NCBI GenBank assembly: GCA_023382435.1
Contig: JAHDVS010000002.1
Span: forward strand, 1 to 64,000
Reading direction: 5' to 3'
DNA length: 64,000 nt
Source: Thermoleophilia bacterium
Lineage (GTDB): Bacteria; Actinomycetota; Thermoleophilia; Gaiellales; Gaiellaceae
Shown: positions 1 through 7,368 of the stretch, piece after piece
How the letters are laid out: every line of letters starts with the position of its first letter
Numbering within the stretch: position 1 is the first letter of the stretch
The notes under the pieces: generated by a model
The model's input: only the letters and a program-made list of their open reading frames with translations
Told to the model about the DNA's origin: nothing
The model's database searches: none
Translations under genes and position numbers: made by a program

Positions 1-29
1 ACCGCCCGGCGCTCCAACCCAGCGACCTG

Positions 30-404
30 TCAACACGGGACCGGGGAGCGGGGCAAGGCCCAGGCGAGCGCAAACATCAGAGCCGGGCCGACGAGCCAGT
101 TGAGCGCGATCGAAGCGGCGATCAGCCCGCGCTCGGAGCGGAGCCTGCCGAGCTCCTCGTATCGAACCTTCGCGAGGACCGGGTACATCATCAGCAGGAG
201 CCCGAGCGCGATCGGGAGGCTGACCGTGCCGATGCGGAGCTCGTCGAGCCAGTCGTTCAGCCGGGGGACGAGGGCACCCAGCCCGATCCCGGCGGCCATC
301 GCGACGCCGATCCAGAGCGGCAGGAAGCGGTCGAGGGCCGACAACCGCGCGAGGAGGGCGTCGTCCACGGCTTCGGTCGGGGGCGTACGCTCAGCGACGC
401 TCAC
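30..404 (-). pseudogene. Acr3-type arsenite efflux permease, truncated after about 120 residues
   Basis: This is the N-terminal part of an Acr3/ArsB-type (BASS superfamily) arsenite exporter, an inner-membrane protein. A hydrophobic segment follows the motif LPLWIGVAMAAGIGLG, and the Acr3-typical stretch YPVLAKVRYEEL comes next, then a third hydrophobic segment. The match stops at ALAWALP. The frame then reads a few unrelated residues to a stop, although Acr3 proteins are usually about 350 residues long. None of the three frames continues the family in the remaining ~50 nt. The GTG at 404 is preferred as start because it overlaps arsC by 14 nt, as expected in a coupled operon. The gene is either broken here or frameshifted near position 50. 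Confidence 0.75.
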
Positions 405-801
405 GGGCGGCCTCCTGGTGAAGCTCGGCCAGTAGCAGCCCGACGCGGGCGGCGATCTCGTCGCGGATCGCACGCGTCTCGCGGGGTCCCTGGCCGGCCG
501 GATCGTCGAGCTTCCAGTCGACGTAGCGCTTGCCCGGAAGATACGGGCAGTCGTCGCCGCAGCCCATCGTCACGACGACGTCCGCCCACTCCGCGTCGGC
601 GCGCTCGAGGCGGCGCGGCGTCCGCCCGGCCAGCTCGACACCGAGGTCGCGCATCGCCTCCACCACCTCCGGGTGCACGCGCGCGGCCGGTCGCGAGCCG
701 GCGGAGCGAGCCTCGTGCGCGCCACCGGCCGCGAGGCGGAGGAGCGCCTCGGCCAGCTGCGAGCGTCCCGCGTTCTGGACGCACACGAAGAGGACGTTCA
801 C
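391..801 (-). CDS. arsC: Arsenate reductase, low-molecular-weight phosphatase type (ArsC)
   Basis: A cytoplasmic enzyme that reduces arsenate to arsenite for export. The 136-residue product has the CX5R phosphatase-like loop near the N-terminus (LFVCVQNAGRSQ). It also has the later GCGDDCPYLPGKRYVDW block, typical of thioredoxin-coupled or mycothiol-coupled LMW arsenate reductases and carrying the second redox cysteine. The GTG start at 801 overlaps the arsR stop as GTGA, so the two are translationally coupled. Its 3' end overlaps the acr3 start. Whether the electron donor is thioredoxin or mycothiol cannot be decided from sequence. Confidence 0.93.
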   Translation of the reverse strand: MNVLFVCVQNAGRSQLAEALLRLAAGGAHEARSAGSRPAARVHPEVVEAMRDLGVELAGRTPRRLERADAEWADVVVTMGCGDDCPYLPGKRYVDWKLDDPAGQGPRETRAIRDEIAARVGLLLAELHQEAARERR

Positions 802-1142
802 GTCACGCGGTCGCCGCCGCCGAGGAGCGCGCCGACCCGCTCGAGCGCGCCGGGCACGAGCCGGTAGTACGCGTACGTGCCGCGACGCTCGCGCTCGACG
901 AGGCCGGCATCCGCGAGCTGCTTCAGGTGGTAGCTGACGGTCGGTTGGGCGAGCCCGAGGGTCGGTACGAGCTCGCACACGCAGATCGCCTCGTCCCCCG
1001 CCCGAACGAGCATGTTCAGGATCTTGACCCGGTGGCGGTCGCCGAGCGCCCGGAAGAGGCGCTCGAGTTCCTCCGCCTCGCCGTCCGAGAGACTCGTCCC
1101 CGCGAGCGGCGTGCAGCAATCGACGAGCGCGAGCGTCTTCAC
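798..1142 (-). CDS. arsR: ArsR/SmtB-family arsenic-responsive repressor
   Basis: Winged-helix repressor of the ars operon. The 114-residue product contains the ArsR arsenite-sensing motif CVCELV in the recognition region (about residues 55-60). The DNA-recognition helix follows (LAQPTVSYHLKQLADAGLV), then the wing with RRGTYAYYRL. An extra DCC pair sits near the N-terminus (residues 8-10) and could be an accessory metal ligand. GTG at 1142 is the start that gives family length. It is the first gene of arsR-arsC-acr3 and probably represses its own promoter in the 60-nt gap upstream, which also holds a hairpin repeat. Confidence 0.92.
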   Translation of the reverse strand: MKTLALVDCCTPLAGTSLSDGEAEELERLFRALGDRHRVKILNMLVRAGDEAICVCELVPTLGLAQPTVSYHLKQLADAGLVERERRGTYAYYRLVPGALERVGALLGGGDRVT

Positions 1143-1158
1143 GAGGCCAGCGTATCGA

Positions 1159-1199
1159 ATCGTCTCGATGGATCGGGGCGGGTCATGACCCGCCCCTAC
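1159..1199. repeat. REP-like hairpin repeat, copy 1
   Basis: ATCGTCTCG (1159-1167) is followed by a perfect 22-bp palindrome at 1175-1196 (arms GGGGCGGGTCA / TGACCCGCCCC) and ends in CCCGCCCCTAC. A second element with the same flanks and a related stem lies at 55852-55883. Here it sits between the 3' end of the response regulator and the start of arsR, so it could terminate or insulate transcripts. Confidence 0.75.
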
Positions 1200-1203
1200 G
1201 GGA

Positions 1204-1899
1204 TCATTTCGGGATCGCCTCGAGCTTGTAGCCGACCCCGTAACGCGTCTGGATGAAGCTGTGTCGGGGCGAGCAGCGCTCGAGCTTGTCGCGGATCCGC
1301 CGCACAAACACGTCGACCGTCCGGTCGCGCCGCGTCTGCCGACGACCCCAGATCCGCTGCAACAGCTCATCCCGAGACACCACCCGCCCACGCTCCAACG
1401 CCAACGCATACAGAAGCCGGAACTCCGTCGGCGTCAACCCGCAACTCACCCCCGAGACGAACGCCTGCACATCACCCGGATCGACCCGCAACTCCTCGAC
1501 CACGATCGCCTCACCACGCTCCTCACCCTGCGCCCGCACCCCACGCCGCGCAGCCGCCCGCACCCGCGCCACCAACTCCTTCATCGAAAACGGCTTCACC
1601 AGATAATCGTCCGCCCCGATCTCGAGCGCATGCACCCGATCATGCTCCGTCCCCCGAGCAGACACCACCACGATCGGCGTCCCGATCCCCTCACGCCGAG
1701 CCGTCTCGATCAACCGCCACCCATCGACCCCCGGCAACATCAAATCCAACACACACACATCAGGCCGCTCGAACCGCAACCGAGCCAACCCCGCCTCACC
1801 CTTACCCACCCACAACGGATCAAACCCCGCCGCCTGCAAATGACGCGCCATCCCCTGCGCAATCACCTCATCATCCTCGACGATCAACACCCGGGGCAT
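1204..1899 (-). CDS. OmpR/PhoB-family response regulator (phosphate type likely)
   Basis: A 231-residue two-component response regulator. The receiver domain (about 1-120) has the acidic pocket IVEDDE, phospho-acceptor Asp in VLDLMLPGVDGW, the Thr/Ser switch (VVVSARG) and Lys in YLVKPF. The C-terminal winged helix (about 135-228) ends in IQTRYGVGYKL. Neighbouring phoU and pit genes and a PHO box suggest a PhoB/RegX3 role. The codon use is odd: from about 1320 to 1899 the gene strongly prefers TTG for Leu, GAT for Asp and GGG/GGT for Gly. The last ~35 codons and all neighbours prefer CTC/CTG, GAC and GGC. It points away from the kinase gene, with only 13 nt between the two start codons. Confidence 0.9.
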   Translation of the reverse strand: MPRVLIVEDDEVIAQGMARHLQAAGFDPLWVGKGEAGLARLRFERPDVCVLDLMLPGVDGWRLIETARREGIGTPIVVVSARGTEHDRVHALEIGADDYLVKPFSMKELVARVRAAARRGVRAQGEERGEAIVVEELRVDPGDVQAFVSGVSCGLTPTEFRLLYALALERGRVVSRDELLQRIWGRRQTRRDRTVDVFVRRIRDKLERCSPRHSFIQTRYGVGYKLEAIPK

Positions 1900-1912
1900 C
1901 CTTCTTGACAGT

Positions 1913-2902
1913 ATGGAGGCCGTGACCGGTCGGAACGCCGACCCGGACGACCTGGCGGCGCTCCGCCTCGCGGCCGAGCGCGGGCGAAGGCTCGTCGAGG
2001 AGAGCCGCGAGCTCGTGCTCGTGCTCGGTCCCGACCGGCGCGTGCTCGCGTCGAGCCGGCGGGCCCGCGAGTCGCTCGAGGGGATCGAGGAGGGCGCGCC
2101 CGTGCCGGAGGAGCTCCTCCAGGCGGGCTCGCGGCGGGTACCGTTCTCGGTCAGCTACGAGATCGACGGAAGCGAGGAGACGCTGCTCTACCTGACCGAG
2201 CCGGGCGAGCTCGCAGCCTACGAGGAGCTGCGGGCGGGCTTCACGGCCGCGGTCTCCCACGAGCTGCGCACGCCGCTCGCGCGGATCCTCGCGCTGCTCG
2301 AGTCGATCGACCTGCCCGGCGCCGACCCCGCCGAGCTGGTCGAGCAGGCGCGCGGGGAGGTCGAGCAGATCCGGGAGCTGATCGACGACGTGCTCTTCCT
2401 CTCCGAGCTGGAGACCGGCCGGGAGGTCGTCTCGCTCGGCTGGACGCGGGCGCTGCCGGTGCTCGAGGAGGCGGCCGACGCGCTCGCAGAGCGGGCCGCG
2501 CGGGCCGCGATCCGAATGCGGATCGAGTGCGACGAGTCGGTCGAGCTGCCCCTCAGGCCGCGCATGCTGCGCGTCGTCGTCGAGAACCTCGCCGAGAACG
2601 CGCTTCGCTACGCCGGCCCCGGGGCGGACTTCACGCTCCGCGCCGCGAGGGAGGACGGCGCCGTCGTCCTGATCGCGAGCGACACCGGGATCGGCGTCAC
2701 CGATGCCGACCTGCCGCGCCTGTTCGAGCGCTTCTACCGGACCGACCGCGCTCGCGCCTCCCGCGGCACCGGGCTCGGGCTCGGGATCGTGAAACACGTC
2801 GTCACGTCGGCCGGCGGCAGCGTCGAGGCACTCGGCTCGCGCGGCCACGGCCTCACGATCCGCTGCGTGTTCCCGAGCAAGCCGCGCGGGTCGCAGCCAT
2901 GA
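1913..2902 (+). CDS. Sensor histidine kinase, PhoR-like, soluble
   Basis: A 329-residue histidine kinase with no obvious membrane segment. The N-terminal ~100 residues resemble a small PAS-like region. The H box is [14 protein letters not shown] (His near residue 117). The catalytic domain shows the N box ([10 protein letters not shown]), G1 (DTGIGV), F box (FERFYR) and G2 (GTGLGLGI). It is probably the partner of the adjacent divergent response regulator. The C-terminal tail (about the last eight residues, PSKPRGSQP) is not kinase sequence: those bases are an out-of-frame reading of a pstB 3' remnant, so the original end of the gene was lost in a deletion. GTG 1921 is an alternative start. 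Confidence 0.9.
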   Translation: MEAVTGRNADPDDLAALRLAAERGRRLVEESRELVLVLGPDRRVLASSRRARESLEGIEEGAPVPEELLQAGSRRVPFSVSYEIDGSEETLLYLTEPGELAAYEELRAGFTAAVSHELRTPLARILALLESIDLPGADPAELVEQARGEVEQIRELIDDVLFLSELETGREVVSLGWTRALPVLEEAADALAERAARAAIRMRIECDESVELPLRPRMLRVVVENLAENALRYAGPGADFTLRAAREDGAVVLIASDTGIGVTDADLPRLFERFYRTDRARASRGTGLGLGIVKHVVTSAGGSVEALGSRGHGLTIRCVFPSKPRGSQP

Positions 2903-3039
2903 CCGCGTTCTTCGGCGTGAAGGTGGACGACCGCGGCCAGCGAACGGGCATCCTGATCGAGTACGACGACACCGAGAGGGTCTTTACCAACCCCGCGGAT
3001 CCGCGGACGGAGGGCTACGTCACGGGGCGGTTCGGATGA
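2875..3039 (+). pseudogene. pstB: 3' remnant of pstB (phosphate ABC transporter ATPase)
   Basis: One frame between the kinase and phoU encodes [13 protein letters not shown], then [18 protein letters not shown], then [13 protein letters not shown]. These match in order the last ~55 residues of PstB, which typically reads QQAARVSDxTAFF, then a LxEYGPTExIFTxP block, then RTEDYITGRFG at the terminus. Everything upstream (Walker A, signature, Walker B) is gone and replaced by the 3' end of the kinase gene. An ATG at 2899, overlapping the kinase stop as ATGA, could still translate a 46-residue peptide. The stop overlaps the phoU start by 4 nt, as in an intact pstB-phoU pair. Family knowledge supplies the identification; the deletion is inferred. 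Confidence 0.85.
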
Positions 3040-3707
3040 GAGTCGAGCTTCAACAGGAGCTGGATCAGCTCGAGGCAACGCTGCAGGAGGAGGGCGACCT
3101 CGTGCTGCGCGCGCTGCGAGGTGCGCTGAACGCGTTGCGGGAACGTGACGGGGAGCTCGCCGACGAGGTGATCGCGTTCGACGACGAGGTCGACACGCGC
3201 GCGCTCGAGATCGAGCGGCAGGTCGAGTCGGTGCTGGCCCGCCAGACACCGGTCGCGGGCGACCTGCGCCTCGTGCTCGCGATCCTGCACGTGAACCTCC
3301 ACCTCGAGCGGATGGCCGACCTGTGCGTGAACATCGCCAAGATGGCGAAGGTGGGGCGCGCGATCGGCCCGAACGTGGACGTCGTCGTCGAAGGCTTCGA
3401 GGAGATGGGCTCGCGGGCCGAGGAGATGACGCGGATCGCGCTCGAGTCGTTCCGCCTGCGCGATCTCACGCTCGCGGAATCGCTGGTCGCGCTCGACGAG
3501 CTGATCGACCGCTCGAACCGGCGCGCCGTCGGCGAGCTCGCCCGGCTCGAGGGGGACGCGGCACTGCGGGAGTGGGCGCTGCTCATGATCGTCGTCTCTC
3601 GCTGCCTCGAGCGGATCGGCGACAACGCCGTCGACATCGGCGAGCAGACCGCGTACCTCGTCAGCGGCGACTTCCGCGAGTTCGAGGACGCCTCGCACCC
3701 GTCGTAG
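3036..3707 (+). CDS. phoU: Phosphate signalling protein PhoU
   Basis: A 223-residue all-helical protein with the two PhoU repeats. The metal-binding motifs are visible as [15 protein letters not shown] (about residue 90) and [14 protein letters not shown] (about residue 195). PhoU links the Pst transporter to the PhoR kinase and restrains the Pho response when phosphate is plentiful. In this locus the Pst genes are missing except for the pstB tail, so PhoU would have to act with the kinase alone or with the PiT system downstream. The ATG start overlaps the pstB remnant stop. Confidence 0.93.
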   Translation: MRVELQQELDQLEATLQEEGDLVLRALRGALNALRERDGELADEVIAFDDEVDTRALEIERQVESVLARQTPVAGDLRLVLAILHVNLHLERMADLCVNIAKMAKVGRAIGPNVDVVVEGFEEMGSRAEEMTRIALESFRLRDLTLAESLVALDELIDRSNRRAVGELARLEGDAALREWALLMIVVSRCLERIGDNAVDIGEQTAYLVSGDFREFEDASHPS

Positions 3708-3719
3708 GGGCCGCGAGCC

Positions 3720-3774
3720 GTCACCGGATGGTAACCACTTCGTAACCACCTGATCACCGTCCCTTCACGCAGGC
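3720..3774 (+). promoter_or_regulatory. Five-unit PHO box upstream of the DUF47-pit operon
   Basis: Five head-to-tail 11-nt units can be read without gaps: GTCACCGGATG, GTAACCACTTC, GTAACCACCTG, ATCACCGTCCC and TTCACGCAGGC. The conserved GTnACC core followed by variable bases at 11-nt phase is the pattern of actinobacterial PhoP/RegX3 PHO boxes (GTTCACC-type direct repeat units). It lies 44 nt upstream of the DUF47 start codon, so phosphate control of the DUF47-pit operon is likely. Confidence 0.75.
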
Positions 3775-3817
3775 TTCGAGCGGCACTGCGAAACCTGACG
3801 CGAAGGAGCGCACGGCG

Positions 3818-4438
3818 GTGAGACTGGCGCTGGTTCCGAAGTCGAGCGAGTTCTACGACCTGTTCATCCGGGCTGGAGAGAACGCGCTCGCATCGGCGCG
3901 TCTTGCGGACGAGCGCTTCCGCGACCATCCGAACACCACGGTCGCGCACAGCGAGGTGAAGCGGCTCGAGAGCATCGGCGACGAGCTCACCCACGAGATC
4001 ATCCAGCTCCTCAACACGCACTACGTGACGCCGTTCGACCGGGAGGACATCTACGAGCTCGCGACCGCGATGGACGACGTCGTCGACGCGATCGAGCAGG
4101 CCTCGGAGCTGCTCGACCTGTACGCCGTCGAGTCGACGAGCAGAAGCGCGATCGACCAGTGCCGCATCCTCGTCACGGCAGCCGAGCAACTCGCCCTCGC
4201 GCTGCGCGAGCTCAAAGGGCGCAAACGAGCGCAGACCGCCCTCGTCGAGGTCAAGCGGCTCGAGGATGACGCAGACCGGGTCGTACGCGACGCGATCGGC
4301 GCCCTCTTCCACGACCCGCGGATCGACCCCCTGCTCGTGATCCGCTGGAAGGACATCTACGAGGCGCTCGAGGAAGCCGTCGACGGCTGCGAACGAGCGG
4401 CGAACGTCGTCGGGAACATCATCGTCAAGAACGCCTGA
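3818..4438 (+). CDS. DUF47 family PhoU-like protein (Pit accessory)
   Basis: A 206-residue helical protein of the DUF47/PhoU-like family. These proteins are commonly encoded just before PiT phosphate transporters and are thought to regulate them. The N-terminal FYDLFIRAGENAL region, the middle YVTPFDREDIYELATAMDDVVD motif and the C-terminal RWKDIYEALEEAVDGCE block are characteristic. The GTG start at 3818 has GAAGGAG just upstream. It is followed after 7 nt by the pit gene. The PHO box in the gap before it indicates phosphate-dependent expression. Confidence 0.9.
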   Translation: MRLALVPKSSEFYDLFIRAGENALASARLADERFRDHPNTTVAHSEVKRLESIGDELTHEIIQLLNTHYVTPFDREDIYELATAMDDVVDAIEQASELLDLYAVESTSRSAIDQCRILVTAAEQLALALRELKGRKRAQTALVEVKRLEDDADRVVRDAIGALFHDPRIDPLLVIRWKDIYEALEEAVDGCERAANVVGNIIVKNA

Positions 4439-4445
4439 GCCGCCC

Positions 4446-5546
4446 GTGGACGGAACGCTGCTGCTCGTCGCGGTCGTCGCGGTCGCGCTCTTCTTCGACT
4501 TCACCAACGGCTTCCACGACGCGGCCAACGCGATCGCGACCGGGATCTCGACGCGCGCGCTGCATCCACGAGTAGCGGTCGTCCTGGCCGCGGTCCTGAA
4601 TTTCGCGGGCGCGTTCGCGTCGTTCAAGGTGGCCGCGACGATCGCCAAGGGGATCGTCAACCCGGATGCGATGACGCTCCGTGTCGTGCTCGCGGGCCTG
4701 ATCGGAGCGATCTCCTGGAACCTGCTGACCTGGTACTTCGGGCTGCCCTCGAGCTCGAGCCACGCTCTCGTCGGCGGAGTGCTCGGTGCGGGCATCGCGA
4801 AGGCGGGGTTCGACGTGATCCTCTGGGACGGACTCACGAACAAGGTGCTGATCCCGTCGCTCAGCGCACCGGTTTTCGGACTCGTCGGCGCGCTCGTGTT
4901 CATGACCGTCTTCATGTGGGTGATCCGACGCCGGGCACCCGGCGTCGTCAACCGTGTCTTCCGCCGGCTCCAGCTCATCTCGTCGAGCTTCCTCGCCTTC
5001 ACCCACGGGACGAACGACGCGCAGAAGACGATGGGGATCATGGCGCTCGCGCTCGTCGCCGCGGGGCACCTCGAGCCGGACTTCGAGCGGCCGCCGACGT
5101 GGGTGATCCTCTCCGCCGCGGCGGCAATCGCCGCCGGCACATACGCGGGTGGTTGGCGCATCATCCGCACGCTCGGACAACGGATCGCGAAGCTGGAACC
5201 GCCGCAGGGCTTCGCGGCCGAAGCCTCGACGGGCCTGACCCTCTACTTCACCGCCCATTACGGCTTCCCGGTCTCGACGACCCACACGGTCTCCGGCTCG
5301 GTGCTCGGTGCCGGCGCCGCCAAGCGCCTCTCCGCCGTCCGCTGGGGCGTCGCCGGCAACATCCTGGCTGCCTGGCTGCTCACGATCCCGTGTGCCGCGC
5401 TCGTCGGCGCCGCCATGCAGGGCGTGACGCGGGTCCCGGGCGGCGCGGCGATCGTGTTCGCGATCGGGGTCATCGTCGCCGTGCTCGCCTTCTCGGCGCG
5501 CACCCGCCAGACGCGGGCGCCCGAGCCGCAGCCGGCCCCCGCGTAG
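4446..5546 (+). CDS. pit: PiT-family inorganic phosphate transporter
   Basis: A 366-residue polytopic inner-membrane symporter for phosphate (metal-phosphate or cation-coupled). Both PiT signature repeats are present: FTNGFHDAANAIATGIS near the N-terminus and AFTHGTNDAQKTMGIM near residue 185. SSSSHALVGG and VSTTHTVSGS loops lie between membrane helices. The GTG start at 4446 lies 7 nt after the DUF47 stop. With pstSCAB missing from the adjacent pho locus, this is the only phosphate importer in the window. Confidence 0.93.
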   Translation: MDGTLLLVAVVAVALFFDFTNGFHDAANAIATGISTRALHPRVAVVLAAVLNFAGAFASFKVAATIAKGIVNPDAMTLRVVLAGLIGAISWNLLTWYFGLPSSSSHALVGGVLGAGIAKAGFDVILWDGLTNKVLIPSLSAPVFGLVGALVFMTVFMWVIRRRAPGVVNRVFRRLQLISSSFLAFTHGTNDAQKTMGIMALALVAAGHLEPDFERPPTWVILSAAAAIAAGTYAGGWRIIRTLGQRIAKLEPPQGFAAEASTGLTLYFTAHYGFPVSTTHTVSGSVLGAGAAKRLSAVRWGVAGNILAAWLLTIPCAALVGAAMQGVTRVPGGAAIVFAIGVIVAVLAFSARTRQTRAPEPQPAPA

Positions 5547-5581
5547 GCGACCGTTCAAGCTTCGTCCGCCACCGCCGATAC

Positions 5582-7309
5582 ATGCGGTGCATGGAAGCAG
5601 CGGCCGCCCTCGGACGGGAGCGCCTTCGCCTCGGGGAGCTCCTCGTGCGCGAGGGCCTGCTCACCCAGGCGCAGCTCGATCAGGTGCTCACGGAGAAGCG
5701 AGGCACCCGCCAGCGTCTGGGTGAGCTCGTCGTCGCGCACGGCTGGGTGACGGAGGTGCAGATCGCGCAGGCGCTCGCCGAGCAGTACCAGCTCGAGTTC
5801 GTCAACCTCGACGCGTCTCCGCCCAATCCGGCTGCCGCCACGCTCCTCCCCGAGAAGTTCGCGCGCCGCTACCGGGCGGTGCCGATCCGTTTCGCGGGAG
5901 ACAGGGTCGTCGTCGCGGTGGCCGACCCGACGAACGTCCTCGCCTCCGACGACCTGCGCATCGCGCTCGGGCTCGAGCTTCAGCTCACCGTCGCCACCGC
6001 GTCGGGCATCGACGCGGCGCTCGAACGCCTCCACCCGGCGGGCGAGCGCGACGACGTCGAGGTCGAAGTCGACGCCGGTGACGGCGCGGCTCCGAGGACC
6101 GTCCGTCGCCTCGACGTCATGGACGTGCGCGAGTCCGCCGACAGCGGCCCGGCGGTCACGCTCGTCAACGAGGTGATCAAGCGGGCGATCGAGGAGGGCG
6201 CATCCGACGTGCACCTCGAGCCGCAGCTCGACCGACTGGTGGTGCGAGCACGCATCGACGGCGTCATGCGCCCGGTGCGCACGATCTCGACGGACCTCAT
6301 GCCCGCGGTCACGACGCGGATCAAGATCATGGCCGAGCTCGACATCGCCGAGCGCCGGATGCCCCAGGACGGCCGCGTGTCGATCCGGTTCGGCGGCGAG
6401 CCGATGGATATCCGCGTCGCCGTCCTCCCGACGATGCACGGGGAACAGGTCGTGCTGCGCATCCTGTACCGAACGTCGAGATCGCTCGACTTTTCCCGGC
6501 TCGGGCTCTCCGACGAGACGACGCAGACCCTGACCAACGCGATCCAGCAGCCCTACGGCTGCGTGATCTCCTGCGGCCCGACGGGCAGCGGCAAGACGAC
6601 CACCCTGTACGCGGCGCTCGACATGCTGAACGACCCGGGCCGCGTCGTGATGACGATCGAGGACCCGGTCGAGTTCCAGCTCGAGGGCGTCAACCAGATC
6701 CAGGTCAATCCGCGCGCCGGGCTCACGTTCGGGCAGGGGCTACGCACGATCCTGCGCTCCGACCCGGACGTGCTCCTGGTCGGCGAGATCCGCGACGACG
6801 AGACCGCGAAGATCGCGGTCCAGGCCGCCATGACCGGGCACCTGGTGCTGACGACGCTGCACGCCGACAACGTGGCGAGCTCGGTGTCGCGCCTCAAGAA
6901 CATGGGCGTCGACCCGTCGCTGCTCGCCTCGACCGTCAACTGCATCTTCGCCCAGCGCCTCGTCCGCAAGCTCTGCGTGGCCTGCATGGAGCCCTACCAG
7001 GCGACCCGCGACGATCTGCGGATCATGGGCCTCGACGACACGGGCCTACCCGAGCGGATCGACGTCCACCGGGCGCGCGGCTGCGCTCTTTGCTCCGACG
7101 GCTACAAGGGACGGCTCGGCATGTTCGAGACGCTCAGGGTCACGCCGGCGATGCGCTTCCTGATCGAGCGCTCGACCGCGGAGGAGCTGTACGCCGCAGC
7201 CGTCGAGTCGGGTATGCACACGCTCCAGCAGGACGGCCTGAGGCTCGCGCTCGCCGGGCAGACCTCCCTCGAGGAAGTCCGCCGCGTCGCGGGCGAGCGG
7301 CGCGTCTAG
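5582..7309 (+). CDS. GspE/PilB-family type II secretion / type IV pilus assembly ATPase
   Basis: A cytoplasmic AAA-like secretion ATPase of about 575 residues. The N-terminal MshEN/T2SSE-N domain (about 10-150) has the repeated LGELLVREG / LGELVVAHGWV pattern that can bind c-di-GMP. The ATPase domain contains Walker A GPTGSGKTTT, Asp box TIEDPVEFQL, Walker B LLVGEIRD and His box HLVLTTLHAD. A C-terminal zinc knuckle is formed by CVAC and CALC. It powers pilus or pseudopilus assembly. No other pilus genes are nearby, so it is an orphan here. Neither ATG 5582 nor ATG 5591 has a clear Shine-Dalgarno sequence, so the start is uncertain by three codons. Confidence 0.9.
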   Translation: MRCMEAAAALGRERLRLGELLVREGLLTQAQLDQVLTEKRGTRQRLGELVVAHGWVTEVQIAQALAEQYQLEFVNLDASPPNPAAATLLPEKFARRYRAVPIRFAGDRVVVAVADPTNVLASDDLRIALGLELQLTVATASGIDAALERLHPAGERDDVEVEVDAGDGAAPRTVRRLDVMDVRESADSGPAVTLVNEVIKRAIEEGASDVHLEPQLDRLVVRARIDGVMRPVRTISTDLMPAVTTRIKIMAELDIAERRMPQDGRVSIRFGGEPMDIRVAVLPTMHGEQVVLRILYRTSRSLDFSRLGLSDETTQTLTNAIQQPYGCVISCGPTGSGKTTTLYAALDMLNDPGRVVMTIEDPVEFQLEGVNQIQVNPRAGLTFGQGLRTILRSDPDVLLVGEIRDDETAKIAVQAAMTGHLVLTTLHADNVASSVSRLKNMGVDPSLLASTVNCIFAQRLVRKLCVACMEPYQATRDDLRIMGLDDTGLPERIDVHRARGCALCSDGYKGRLGMFETLRVTPAMRFLIERSTAEELYAAAVESGMHTLQQDGLRLALAGQTSLEEVRRVAGERRV

Positions 7310-7368
7310 CCACCTCCGCTCGCCACCCTCGCCGGCCGCCGGCCGACCACGTACCCTTACCCGGAGAC

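Noticed and set aside
1261-1908. Long open frame on the plus strand with His/Pro/Arg-rich translation
   Set aside because: It is the antisense of the response regulator. The odd composition comes from the TTG/GAT-rich codon use of the real gene on the minus strand.
2899-3039. A new 46-residue small protein gene between kinase and phoU
   Set aside because: Its sequence matches the PstB C-terminus, and the homology extends upstream of the ATG into the kinase tail, so a pstB remnant explains it better.
3065-5170. A ~700-codon open frame on the minus strand opposite phoU, DUF47 and pit
   Set aside because: Translation is Ser/Arg/Thr-rich with no family motif, and the plus-strand genes have clear signatures. 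Such frames are common opposite high-GC genes.
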